Below, piece by piece: positions 32,926 through 42,988 of a stretch of 64,000 nt of DNA. Origin of the DNA: Rhynchopus sp. YZ270_cl-10 (lineage: Eukaryota; Euglenozoa; Diplonemea; Diplonemida; Diplonemidae); the NCBI GenBank assembly GCA_964035575.1, contig OZ037925.1, positions 868,001-932,000 of the forward strand. The letters are read 5' to 3'. Both the position numbers and the translations under genes were made by a program. The notes under the pieces were generated by a model. That model was not told the DNA's origin and ran no database searches. It saw nothing but the letters and a program-made list of their open reading frames with translations. The first letter of the stretch is position 1. Every line of letters begins with the position of its first letter.

Positions 32926-33310
32926 GGTGTGGGTGGATTTCCATTCGCTCTGCACAGCACAGCGTCGACTGGCTTGCAACCTGGCTTCCAAGAGACCTCA
33001 TGGGTTACGCGACACAGAAGATCACTGTAGTGGTGTGGCTGCATGAGGGGTGCACAAGTACACAAGAAGTGCGCATCACCCCCTTCAGCCACATGATACA
33101 AATTTGTTTTTTTTTTGTCTTCCCCCCTCCCCGCTGTCTGCAACATTCAACCACACCAAACAACAGAGTTGGTAGCTTGGCTCTACATTGCAAGAGTGCT
33201 GGCCTTCTTAACAACCCCTGAAGTGACTATTATTTTCGCGCAGCGGTGCTGTGACAGTTCTGACCCCGCTAGCAACCCGCCTGAGCTGTATTGGGTACAC
33301 AGAAGGGAGC

Positions 33311-35047
33311 ATGCATCCGATGCGCTACCTGGACGCAGCGTTGACACTGGACGGCACACTCAGCGCAGTGGAGGAGAAGAAGCGACGGATTCTCTTTTAT
33401 ACCTTGACAGGACTACTTCTCCTCACGTCGGTTGGGGTAACAGTCACGAAGATACGAGACAGCGTGTCTCTGGTGGGACACTGCTTAGTGTTGACTGGCT
33501 GCTGCTGGGCCGTTATTACTATTCTCTGCAAGCGGCCTCTGACGACATTTATCGTAGTTGCTGTCGTCTCGTTACTCAGCACAGCAACGTTCCTCTACGA
33601 CCTGTCGCTGCGTCCACAGTCGCTGCAGTCGTGGTACACACTCATCCTGATGGTGGACCTCTTCCTCGTGATGCAGACACCACCCTTCTACACAAAGGTG
33701 CTCGTTGTGGTGGCGCTCTTGTGGGTCCTTATCTGCGCAGTGGAGGACTCCTTTCGTTTTGGGCTTTACGACGTGTCTGGGCTCGTCACTCAGGCTGAGC
33801 GGGTTAATGACATTCGTACCAAGGCGGACTGCGATGCGTACCCATGTCGCGTAGACTTCCCACCTCCAACGTTGTTTGTGGGGCTTGGCGTTTTTATGGC
33901 AGACTTCTTCGTGACACGGAAGTTTGCGGACGACCTACTGAAGGAGCAGGCCTCAATGGGTCGGACGATCAGCGTTGTGCAGGAGATTGCAACGCTTCTT
34001 GGTGGCTACGACGTGGAGCGGGTGGCAGGGCTGCTGGAGGCGCATGAGGGGACGTTGCCCAGGGAGATGAGTGACGCACTGCGCCGTCTGGAGCAGAACC
34101 TGCGGATGTACAAGGCGTACCTGCCGCAGACGTGTCTGCCGTTTGACGACAACGGCACAGGATTACGTTGCCCTTCTAATTTTTCATCACATACCTCGGA
34201 TGTAGCTACCTCCGAGTCTGGCTCCACTTGTACAAGGTATTCCCATCCTGAAGTATCCATGTACCGTGCTCTCGAAGCATCCCGTACACTTGGCCTTTCA
34301 ACTGTGACGGCAACACTGATGACACTGGTCCTGGACACCCCACTGATGGCTGAGGGGTGTGGTGATCGCTTCTCCGACCTGTTCACATCTGTCATGATGA
34401 AGACACTTTCGGCTGTGGAGAAACACAGTGGGATGGTGGACGTGTTTGTCGGACACAGAGTGCACTGCTCCTTCAACGCATCCCGACTGCTGCCGACACA
34501 CATCAGTGCTGCTTTGGATACTGTTTCCATGCTGGTGCGTGACCTGAGCAACGCAGCTTCGTCCATGCACGCTGCAGTTGCAACTGGGAAGATGTACCGT
34601 GGCGACATGGGCTGTGCGGTGATGCGCCGGTTCAGCATGGTGGGTGCGCTTGTCTGTGACGTGCATTCACTGGAATGTGCGGGCCGTCTCTTGAAGTGTG
34701 CAGTGATGTGCAACCGAACGTGTTTTGTGGATGCTGAGCAGACACACCCACTACGTCTGTTGCCTTTCAAGGTGGAGCTGGATGCTGACTCAGAAGCACA
34801 GCTTGTGGCAGAGCTGCTTGTGGAAGATGGCAACTGTGAGGTTGCTGCACCACAAGAGTGGATGTACGAGCTGGGGTCGAAGGGGAAGTGGGAGGACTAC
34901 AACACTGCAGTGCGTGGCTTCCTTGCGGGCAATGTGTCGAGCAGCGACCTTGCTGCAGTGGCAGAACGGTGTGGGTTTACACCTATCCAGCCTGTTACTG
35001 ATGATTACAAGCACATTCTGTGTCTTTGCGAGCATCGCAAGGGTTGA
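33311..35047 (+). CDS. Six-TM pseudo-cyclase-like protein, paralogue E
   Basis: One exon, 578 residues from ATG at 33311. The start is identical to A and C. The first TMs (TLTGLLLLTSVGVTVTKI) are private, whereas LSLRPQSLQSWYTLILMVDL is shared with C. The loop near DCDAYPC resembles B. The linker (GTGLRCPSNFSSHTSDVATS...) is a relative of B's, then it joins A-type sequence (VSMYRALEASRTLGLSTVTA). The cyclase-like domain has a few private changes (EKHSGMVDVF, ALDTVSMLV). It has the same GHR motif. It ends the array; the next gene 350 bases downstream is unrelated. Confidence 0.75.
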   Translation: MHPMRYLDAALTLDGTLSAVEEKKRRILFYTLTGLLLLTSVGVTVTKIRDSVSLVGHCLVLTGCCWAVITILCKRPLTTFIVVAVVSLLSTATFLYDLSLRPQSLQSWYTLILMVDLFLVMQTPPFYTKVLVVVALLWVLICAVEDSFRFGLYDVSGLVTQAERVNDIRTKADCDAYPCRVDFPPPTLFVGLGVFMADFFVTRKFADDLLKEQASMGRTISVVQEIATLLGGYDVERVAGLLEAHEGTLPREMSDALRRLEQNLRMYKAYLPQTCLPFDDNGTGLRCPSNFSSHTSDVATSESGSTCTRYSHPEVSMYRALEASRTLGLSTVTATLMTLVLDTPLMAEGCGDRFSDLFTSVMMKTLSAVEKHSGMVDVFVGHRVHCSFNASRLLPTHISAALDTVSMLVRDLSNAASSMHAAVATGKMYRGDMGCAVMRRFSMVGALVCDVHSLECAGRLLKCAVMCNRTCFVDAEQTHPLRLLPFKVELDADSEAQLVAELLVEDGNCEVAAPQEWMYELGSKGKWEDYNTAVRGFLAGNVSSSDLAAVAERCGFTPIQPVTDDYKHILCLCEHRKG

Positions 35048-35396
35048 GGTGTGGGTGGATTTCCATCCGCCTTACCACCCCCAACAGACACACACCCTTA
35101 CCCCACTTTCACACGAGGTAACCCTACCAATGCATCCAATGACCAACTTCGCCCTCTCCCCCACTCTCCCTTCTGCCTTCCATCCACCAAAAACCAGCTG
35201 AATGCAACACCGTTGACGACCTGAACCATGTACACAGAACCAGCTTCTGCTTCGCCTTATTTGGCCCATTAGAACAACCAAGACCACAAGAGGTTTTGCC
35301 CCTCTGCGCGGGCACACACACACACAGCGCGCGCTACGTACCTTTCGTTTGCCACCGCAGCAGGTATAGTACACCCCGGTACCGCACACTCCACCA

Positions 35397-38300
35397 ATGC
35401 CCACGGTGCTGCAAAAGTACTCGACCTGCTGGCTGAGCAGCGCCGTCGTCCGCGGGTACAGCAGCACCTTCTTATCAAGCACCTCCGTCACCCTCGCGCT
35501 TCTTGTTGCGGGGGTGCTGCTCAGCGGCACCGACCGTGTTGCCACTGATACCGCTGAGGTGACCCTATCCCGTCTCTACCTTGCTGATGAGGGCCTGCCC
35601 TGGTATGCAAAAGGTGTGTTGCCTCAGGATTGCGTTCTCATGGACAGCGTGCCCACCTCTGTGTCAGACGCACCAACGCTACTGTACACTATGACAACCG
35701 GCGGGTCGGAGGAGCAGGACTACGAAGCAAACCTCTTCCTGAACGACACACATTTCCTGCGATACGGGTCCTCCTTGGAGTCAGCTGTGCTGCGCGAGGT
35801 GTACCAGAGCGTAGAAGAGGGGTTCCACTTCGACGAATACGGCTCGGTTTTTACGAGAATGTTGGCAGAAAATTCGTCCTCGCCGAACGTCGCTGTCTCT
35901 CTCATCGCTGGAGCCAATACCACTGAAGACACACCACCCAACCGCCTTTGGGAATTTCTCGTCAATACGTACGAAACCGACAATTTTTCCGACATTTCTG
36001 ACAAAGTTGCGGGACGAAACACAATACGCACCACCTTCGGCAGCTCCGAACAGCATGATCGACGACACGCTGTTGAAGTTGTCTTTCGAAAACTCCTCAC
36101 GTTTACACACGACAATGCACATCACAGGGTAAAGGAGATTGTCCCCTACCCTTCAAACCTGCGAGATGTCAACAATTTGGACACCCTCTACGGCGGTGTG
36201 TCCTCTTTGAATGGCAGTTGGGGCGATTCGTTGCAGGGCTTAATGCAGGTGGAGTTGGTTCAGTTCGATTTGGATCGTGATTCATTTTTGGTGCCGTTGT
36301 GGCTAATAGGATCAGGGGTGTTGGTGTGGGTGTTTTCCGCATCGTTGGTAACGTCGTTGGCAGTGCTATTTCAGTTTTTAGCTGCGTTGTTTATTGCGCG
36401 TGTTGCCGTTTTTTTGCGCAATGAAGATGAGTCTTTGTATGCACAGTTTACGATGTACGTCGTGATGTTCCTCTCGGTGACCCCACAGCTTCTGCTCCAC
36501 AAAATGTTCTTTCTGAGCAAACGGTCGCGGCTCGCCGTGAAGCGGGCGTTAACGCCGGCAGAGCGGCTGTGGGCGGTGTGCCGCACCCCGTTTCTTTGCT
36601 GTGGGGTGGCGTCGTGCATGGGGTTGGTGCAGTGCACGCTGCTGCGCGCGTTGTTTCCATTAGAATCTGTCGCCTCTGCAGCAAAGAGCTTCGTCCCTGC
36701 GGTGCTGGTGTGCCTTTTTATGAGTTTTATATGGAACCCAGCACTTCTTGTGTCTCTTAGCAAAGTTCGCATAAAACGCAAGACAATCACCTTCTCCGGA
36801 GACAACAACAACGACAACAACAACAACCCCATCGAGGTAGAAGGTGCCCCCCCTGGACCATCTCCAAGCACCGCATCACCATCCGCTCGAGTGGTTCCAA
36901 TTCATGTAACGAGGTTTCCGATTGAGATGCAGAGACACTTTGCAAGTGCTGGCGCAACCGACGCAGAGCTGCCTTGCGTATTAGAAGTGAACCCCGGAAT
37001 GAATTTTGTTGCGAATTTTGTTGCAAAACGGCGGAATGGGAGAGTAGTCGAAGGGGCTGCCTCTTCTGCTTCGGCCCCTTGCGAAGGTGCGTTGAACATC
37101 GATGTTCCGAAGTCGGCACACCAAAGCCTACGAAAAAAACTACTAAAGAACCCTCTACGCCTTCCTTTCCGCATTCCAAAGAGGTTCACCGTCATTTCTA
37201 ACAGCCAAACGAACAGCCTTCACAATGAGCGTGCAATGCAGCTGGAACGTTGCTACCATGATGCGGCACGGTCTGCCATGTCGTCATCCCTCTCCGAGGC
37301 TGAAGAGGAACAACGTATATTCGAATCCCTCGCAGGGCGCGCAAGGATTCGACAAGCTGGCCACCGCCGCCTCTCTTCCTCCATGGGTACTGATGCGGAA
37401 GGGGAAACCGATCCGGACATCCCTCTCCCTCACAATGCAGGTCTTCGTCCTATCATTGCAAGGGTCTTATATGATTTGCACTCTACCGTATCTGTGTTTT
37501 TTGAGAGCGCAGTGGTTAGGTTAGGTGTACAACCAAATCCCCCAAGGGTAAACGAAAGGGCACGACTCGCTGCAGAACAACGAAGAAATAGACGCGCGAT
37601 GAACAAACAAAACGGAGGAGGAGGGGGAGGGGGAGGGGGAGGGGGAGGAGGAGAAAAGCCAGGAGGGGGAGTACCGTCCGCAGCCCTGCAGGATGCTTGG
37701 TTGGCGGAGGAGGATGGTCCCTGCTGTGCGAGGCGGTGTGCGGTGTTCGAATCCGCGTTTATTGAGCGGTTTTTGCTTCCCTTAATAACAGAGTATGCGG
37801 CGCTAAAACTGCTCTTTTTGGTGTTGTTTGTGGGGTGTTTTGTTGCAATCCCTTTGATGGCGGTGGATGATGAGGAGAAGCTTGCGTTTGGTGCGTTCAC
37901 AGCGGAGTGGGAGCTTCAACACATTCTTGTCAACCCCACGAGAGATCATGCGGCAGAGTTCACCACTGCAGACGCATCATTCCTGAACACCCCCATCTCG
38001 AAGGTAGCCAGACTCTGCAATACACAGCCGCTGAAGGTGTTGGATGACGACCCCTCCCCAACTGAGCTCTACAAGCAAACCGCCCTCCCGCACCACTTCG
38101 ACGACACCTGCACCTTCATTCCAGTTGACCTCGTGCTGACGCTGTCTCCAGACCCATATTTGGTGGATAATGTCCATATTTCGTTGCTCCTCTGCAGGTC
38201 TATCACCGAAGCGAAAATGATACCAGAAGAGCTGTCACCATGCGATATTCTTGCTGATTTCGGTGTAGGGAATGTGACGGAATTGTATGTCATCAGATTG

Positions 38301-39050
38301 GCATTTTATGTGCCGTATAATATGAGTGAGGTGATTCCGTCTGCCGCAATGGTAAGCGCGGCAGAGGAGGAGTGGGAGCTGATTGAGAAGCGGTGGTCTG
38401 ATGCGTTGGGTGGTGCAGGTGGCAGTGCGGTGCGGTGTGCTTCTCAGACCTTTGAAAAGCTGCGCTATATTGATGCCTTAGATCGAACGCTTCGGTGGAT
38501 TCTTGCGGTCGGGTTTCTTTCGCTCCCCGTTGTGGTGTTGTTGATCTCCGCGTCTGCTCGGTTGTGTCTTTGCACATTTTGTGTCATCAGCTTTGCATCA
38601 GTTACACTAACCTGTTTATGTCGCGCTGCTGATGTTAAAATCGGTCCCAGCGAGACCATTTTATTACCCGCTTTTTTAATCCAATTTTGGGTCTCGATAT
38701 TGGCGTTTATTGGTTATTATTCTGGGTATTTGGCGGAGAAGTATTCATATTTGCTTGCAAAAAGAGCGACACGAAGACAGGCAGTTTCTGTCGCAATGCA
38801 TTCTACCTACACGGCCACGCTCCTTCCACTGCTCATCTTCACGCTTCTTCTCCCACTCATGCACGTCGCCCACCTCTCGATCCACAAGAACGCTGTCACC
38901 TTCGCCGCAATATGCACCTTAATCTGGCTTCTTTCGTTGAACCTATTCTTTCCTATGTTGCTTGGACTGCTTGGGCCTGTCTCCGCTTCTGATGGGCCAA
39001 GAAGAATGCGAGAAGCTCTGGGATCAATCTTAACAAAAAGCAGTGTATGA
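35397..39050 (+). CDS. RND/SSD-like 12-TM membrane protein (second Dispatched-like protein)
   Basis: One uninterrupted exon, 1,217 residues from ATG at 35397, placed after a CT-rich stretch ending in CAG at about 35360. TM1 is near residues 25-45, then an extracellular domain (about 46-295, with several N-x-S/T sites). TM2-6 lie at about 297-460. A cytoplasmic loop follows with an Asn/Asp run (about 465-475) and a 14-Gly run (near 745). TM7 is near 800-820, a second extracellular domain runs to about 1015, and TM8-12 fill about 1020-1190. This 1+5+1+5 layout with two big outer loops is that of RND proteins such as Dispatched, Patched and NPC1. The charged TM4 and TM10 residues that carry protons are not obvious, so transport activity is uncertain. 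It is far from the first RND gene in sequence and lacks the Cys-rich insert. Confidence 0.65.
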   Translation: MPTVLQKYSTCWLSSAVVRGYSSTFLSSTSVTLALLVAGVLLSGTDRVATDTAEVTLSRLYLADEGLPWYAKGVLPQDCVLMDSVPTSVSDAPTLLYTMTTGGSEEQDYEANLFLNDTHFLRYGSSLESAVLREVYQSVEEGFHFDEYGSVFTRMLAENSSSPNVAVSLIAGANTTEDTPPNRLWEFLVNTYETDNFSDISDKVAGRNTIRTTFGSSEQHDRRHAVEVVFRKLLTFTHDNAHHRVKEIVPYPSNLRDVNNLDTLYGGVSSLNGSWGDSLQGLMQVELVQFDLDRDSFLVPLWLIGSGVLVWVFSASLVTSLAVLFQFLAALFIARVAVFLRNEDESLYAQFTMYVVMFLSVTPQLLLHKMFFLSKRSRLAVKRALTPAERLWAVCRTPFLCCGVASCMGLVQCTLLRALFPLESVASAAKSFVPAVLVCLFMSFIWNPALLVSLSKVRIKRKTITFSGDNNNDNNNNPIEVEGAPPGPSPSTASPSARVVPIHVTRFPIEMQRHFASAGATDAELPCVLEVNPGMNFVANFVAKRRNGRVVEGAASSASAPCEGALNIDVPKSAHQSLRKKLLKNPLRLPFRIPKRFTVISNSQTNSLHNERAMQLERCYHDAARSAMSSSLSEAEEEQRIFESLAGRARIRQAGHRRLSSSMGTDAEGETDPDIPLPHNAGLRPIIARVLYDLHSTVSVFFESAVVRLGVQPNPPRVNERARLAAEQRRNRRAMNKQNGGGGGGGGGGGGGEKPGGGVPSAALQDAWLAEEDGPCCARRCAVFESAFIERFLLPLITEYAALKLLFLVLFVGCFVAIPLMAVDDEEKLAFGAFTAEWELQHILVNPTRDHAAEFTTADASFLNTPISKVARLCNTQPLKVLDDDPSPTELYKQTALPHHFDDTCTFIPVDLVLTLSPDPYLVDNVHISLLLCRSITEAKMIPEELSPCDILADFGVGNVTELYVIRLAFYVPYNMSEVIPSAAMVSAAEEEWELIEKRWSDALGGAGGSAVRCASQTFEKLRYIDALDRTLRWILAVGFLSLPVVVLLISASARLCLCTFCVISFASVTLTCLCRAADVKIGPSETILLPAFLIQFWVSILAFIGYYSGYLAEKYSYLLAKRATRRQAVSVAMHSTYTATLLPLLIFTLLLPLMHVAHLSIHKNAVTFAAICTLIWLLSLNLFFPMLLGLLGPVSASDGPRRMREALGSILTKSSV

Positions 39051-39061
39051 TGAAGAACGTA

Positions 39062-39112
39062 TGAGGGGGGATGGAGGAGGAGGAGGAGGAGGAGGAGGAG
39101 GAGGAGGAGGAG
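39062..39112 (+). repeat. GGA microsatellite
   Basis: A near-pure GGAGGA run directly downstream of the RND stop codon. It abuts the palindrome at 39113. Confidence 0.8.
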
Positions 39113-39232
39113 TAATGGTGGCAGTATTGTGATGGGAGCCCATTGGAATACGCAAAATACATCAAAATACACGTGTATTTTGATGTATTTTGCGTATTCC
39201 AATGGGCTCCCAGCACAATACTGCCACCATTA
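39113..39232. repeat. 120-bp near-perfect palindrome downstream of the second RND gene
   Basis: Two 60-base arms meet at 39172/39173 with no loop and only one mismatch that I can find. The outer bases are TAATGGTGGCAGTATTG and its inverse, and the centre is AATACACGTGTATT. As RNA it would make a 60-bp hairpin 60 bases after the stop codon. It may be a foldback element, a recent inverted duplication or a 3'-end structure. Confidence 0.85.
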
Positions 39233-39596
39233 AGGAGGAGGGGGGTAGTATGCGACCATGAGATCTCCTGGGTTTTATGTTTCGGATGAAATATAATGAG
39301 ATGTGGTGTGCCGTGCGCTATGCAGGTTCTGTTTTAAAGAAAAAGGTGAGGTTGAGAGGAATGTGGTTTGTTTGTTTTTTTCCCTTCTTTTTTTTGCGTT
39401 GGTAACTTCATCTTTTGGAATTATGAGGGGGGGAGGAGGAGGGAAGGTGCCTCAGGCCCACCACACCCCTCTCCCTATGTTTCTTAGTCTGAAAAAGGAA
39501 AGTGGAGATTTGCACAAAAAAAAACTGTGTGGCAACACAACCGAGGCAAACTACATTACAACGATTTATCAAAAAAAAAAAGGCAAAAAAAAGCGT

Positions 39597-39760
39597 GATG
39601 TTAATATTGTACCACACAGGAGAGATCATCATCGTGTTCATCAGCGGTTACTTCACAGCGTTTTGTATAGTGGAGTTCATCCTCGGGTGTCTACACTAAT
39701 ACAACCAAGTTTTCAAAAAAAGGCAAAAAAGGCAATGCAAAGTGTGATGTTAATATTGTA
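39597..39760 (+). repeat. GTGGAG repeat bracketed by GTGATGTTAATATTGTACC
   Basis: GTGATGTTAATATTGTACC occurs at about 39595 and 39743, on both sides of a GTGGAG unit (39666-39722) with the same 5' flank as at 18607. The bracketing words look like a local duplication. Confidence 0.6.
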
Positions 39761-39935
39761 CCGGGGTTTGCGGGGGGGTTCTTTCAAATAAAACCAGTGT
39801 TGTTGTATGAGGGAAAAGGGGGTGGGTGCGTGTCTGGGCGTCCTTCTGTGTGTGAGGGTCCTGTGAAGGAAAATCGTGGCTGGCTATCTAGTGATGGTAG
39901 TCAATTATAATCAAAACTTTTCTGCAACCACAAAA

Positions 39936-40865
39936 AAACACGGGTCGGGAAAGATCTTTTTTTTTTTTTTTTTTTTCGAGAAAAAAATCCTCTTCTCCCG
40001 AAAAAAAAAAAAAAAAAAAGATTTTTGGGAGAAAAAAAAAAAGAGAAAAGATTTGAAAATCCTGGAAAAATCCTGAAAAAATCCTGAAAAATCCTGGAAA
40101 AATCCATGAAATTTCATGAAAAATCTCGAGATCTTGAGAAATCTTTGAAAAAAAAAAAAAAAGATTTTCAAAATCTTTTTTTTTTTTTTTCCAAAAAGAT
40201 TTTTCAAAATCCCAAAAATCTTTTTTATCTTTTTTTTGAGAAAAAACACGGGTCAGGAAAGATCTTTTGTATTTTTTTGTCTTTTTTCGAGAATCTCGGG
40301 AGAAAAAAAAAAAAAAATCAAGATTTTCAGGATTTTTGTCTTTTTTTTTCAGGATCTCTCGAGATCTTTGAGATCTTTGAAAAATCCTGGAAAAAAAAGG
40401 AAAAAAAAGGAAAAAAAGAGAAAAAAAGATGAAAAAGATCTTGAAAATCTTTTTTTTCTCAAAAAAAAGATAAAAAAGATTTTTGGGATTTTGAAAAATC
40501 TTTTTGGGGGAAAAAAAAAAAAAGATTTTGAAAATCTTTTTTTTTTTTTTCAAAGATTTCTCAAGATCTCGAGATTTTTCATGAAATTTCATGGATTTTT
40601 CCAGGATTTTTCAGGATTTTTTCAGGATTTTCCCAGGATTTTCAAATCTTTTCTCTTTTTTTTTTTCTCCCAAAAATCTTTTTTTTTTTTTTTTTTTTCG
40701 GGAGAAGAGGATTTTTTTTCTCGAAAAAAAAAAAAAAAAAAAAGATCTTTCCCGACCCGTGAAAAAAAAGATTTTCAAGATCTTTTTCATCTTTTTTTCT
40801 CTTTTTTTCCTTTTTTTCCTTTTTTTTTCAGGATAAAAGACAAAAGATCTTTCCTAACCCGTGAA
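39936..40865. repeat. Nested inverted repeats made of simple AT-rich words
   Basis: CACGGGTCGGGAAAGATC at about 39940 is inverted at about 40744-40761, and the sequence between folds back over nearly 300 bp per arm. A second pair, CACGGGTCAGGAAAGATCTT near 40247 and its near-inverse (CACGGGTTAGGAAAGATCTT) ending near 40863, is interleaved, giving order A-B-A'-B' with B' shorter. Both are made of AAATCCTGG, AGATTTT and long A/T runs. Open frames here (Lys/Phe/Ile only) are not genes. Confidence 0.7.
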
Positions 40866-42651
40866 AAAAAAAAAAAAAGCATATTTTTCTCTTCCCATTT
40901 GTTCTTCAAATTCTTCAATCAAACCCTAACTACATCTACCCTTTCAGTGTATATGAGAAGGATGATGGTTCTTTTCAATGAATTCAATTTTTTTTTCTTT
41001 TTGAGATGTCAAAGCAAAACGCTTCAGGCCTCTTCTTTTATCCCTTCTTTTGTTGATTTGTTTTGTTCTTTTAAATTAGTACTGTGTTATTCTGTTCAAT
41101 ACACCAGATTTTGCTTGAAATTTGGTGGTGTTTGGTGGTGTCAATTAAAGTGGTTTTAACACCACCAAGCTACACCAAAATTTAGGGGAAATCAGGTGAT
41201 CAAAAGAAACACGAGGCAATCGTGTACAGAACCTGTTGTAAAAAAAAAAAAAACAGACAGTGGAGCTTGCACAACAAGTGGCAACTACACTATTCCAACA
41301 ACTTTTTCAAAAAAAAAACCCCCCGAGTCCACTTACTTCGCACAAGGACTTGCTCCCTTGTGTTCCAATTATACCCGTTTCGTTGACTGACGAGCGGTAG
41401 CGGGAGTAGGACATCTCAACGTAGACCGCGAAATGGAAGTAAGGTGGGCGGAGGGTGGGCGCGGCGTGGATATATTCTGTTGCGACACGTGATTTTTCCA
41501 AGTTTTCAAAAAAAAAAAAAGAAATACTTGTAAATGACAACCACTTGTAGTGGAAATGTAATTTCTGTTTCTCTCTCTTTCTCTGCATATGGAATGTGTG
41601 CTCGCCCACGAAGGTGCCCCTTCTATAGAAGCTCTCCCTTGAGACTACAGGACGAATCATGGGAACATCTGCACCGGAATTTTCTTCATTCTTGAGAAGG
41701 TAGGAAAGCTAAGGACAAGAGGCTGCGGGACCGTCCTATTACGCTGTTCAGGAGAGGGCTTTGTCTTTCAGTTGAAGTGCTCTCTGTGGGGGGGTTAGAA
41801 TCCATCGGAGAACTAATGGACAGCCAAGGCTACGTAGCTACCCTGAGTACAAAACTAATATGTCCGGTGTATGGTGAGGCGTTTGCACTTTCCACTTCTC
41901 TTTTAAGTCTTTTTGTCTTATTTAGGTGTGAACTGCACAATCCAGCTCTCAAGTTTTTTTTTTATTGATTCGTAATGTGGGATAGGGTCCATCAATTTTA
42001 CCCTGCTCTTCTGTGATGTATCCTTTGGGGCACATTCATCGTTCTCTTTTAGGTGAGTTGTAGACGTAGAGGTGAATTCATCCTTTTTTTTTGTCAAAAT
42101 CGTTTTTTATCCATTTCGTGGTTCATCAGATGCAAACCACGAAATGGATTGTAGGTACTGCATGGTTGGGGGTCCACCCACGGTACCCCCGGTCATACCA
42201 AAGGTACTCTGTTCACGAGAAGGGCTGTTGTATTTCAAGTCAACTTTTCTTTCTTTCCCGTACATCCCTAGAAAGGAATCTGTCAGCACGTTGTCAGCTG
42301 CCACTTCTTTTGTTTCCTTTGCTGTGCGATAAAAACCGAATTAGAACTTGAGGGGGAAAACCCCCCCATTCCAGCGAAACGGTAACGTACCAATACGGCT
42401 TGGAATAGCGATGTGTTTGTATCTTTTCACGAAAAAAGGAAAAAAAAAAAATCTTATCCATCTTTCTAACCACCCTTTCTGTCTTTGCTCCATTTTTGTT
42501 CTTTTTCTTTCTTCTCTGTCTGCGTAGGAGGATTTTTAGTGATTCCAGTATTAGACACCCCCCCTTCCCCATCTTTCTCTCTCTCTCTCTTTCCCATTGC
42601 TTTTACTTATTCTAAAAAATCACCTCTTCTCTCCACATAAACAGCGACACT
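40866..42651. other. Spacer without supported gene
   Basis: Mostly AT-rich. A possible ATG with a GTAGGA donor at about 41658-41702 is too short to support. It contains the hairpin and repeat at 42109-42220. Confidence 0.5.
42109..42220 (+). repeat. AAACCACGAAAT repeat with 15-bp hairpin
   Basis: ATCCATTTCGTGGTT and AACCACGAAATGGAT (42109-42123, 42135-42149) form a perfect 15-bp stem. The unit continues through GCATGGTTGGGGGTCCACCC. Related copies lie at 49967-50060 and 30914-30992; those lack the left arm. Confidence 0.7.
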
Positions 42652-42787
42652 TGGTGTGATTTAGGGGTACGGACAACCCGCGGGAGAACCACGGGGGGAA
42701 CCACGGAGAACTGCTAGGAGCTATATAGCCCCCTTATCGGAGCACCTTTCGGGAGAACCACGGAGAACCGGTTTGGTGATCGCACCA
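42652..42787. mobile_element. 136-bp MITE, copy 2, in the MATE gene 5' flank
   Basis: TGGTGTGAT at the left and ATCGCACCA at the right, with the same interior words as 21297-21432 and the same total length. It lies about 200 bases upstream of the MATE start, so it could affect the gene's leader. Confidence 0.75.
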
Positions 42788-42988
42788 CTTGAGTTATTAT
42801 CGTTAACACACTTTGCGCTTTGTTATTGTGATTGTACCGTCCCACAAAATTATCGACCGTACCTCTACCTGCTACGTCACAAAGTGCCATCCCCAACCCC
42901 CAAATTGAATCGCCATCTATACGCTACAGACCCTCCTCCTCCCCTCCCCTCCCCTTTTTTTTTACCCCAAAATTTCGCTTCTAATCCA

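Noticed and set aside
25624-34833. Long minus-strand frames opposite each cyclase-like gene
   Set aside because: They repeat in all five paralogues only because the + strand genes are conserved; the + frames have the domains.
39888-41159. Lys/Phe/Ile-only open frames on both strands
   Set aside because: Low-complexity AT-rich foldback; no protein-like composition.
41658-41960. Possible two-exon small gene (ATGGGAACATCTGCACCGG, donor GTAGGA, acceptor TTTCAG)
   Set aside because: The first exon would be about 15 codons and the second has no recognisable content.
42773-42988. Upstream extension of the MATE frame
   Set aside because: It overlaps the end of a MITE and a C/T-rich leader and has no conserved start; the ATG at 42989 fits the family.
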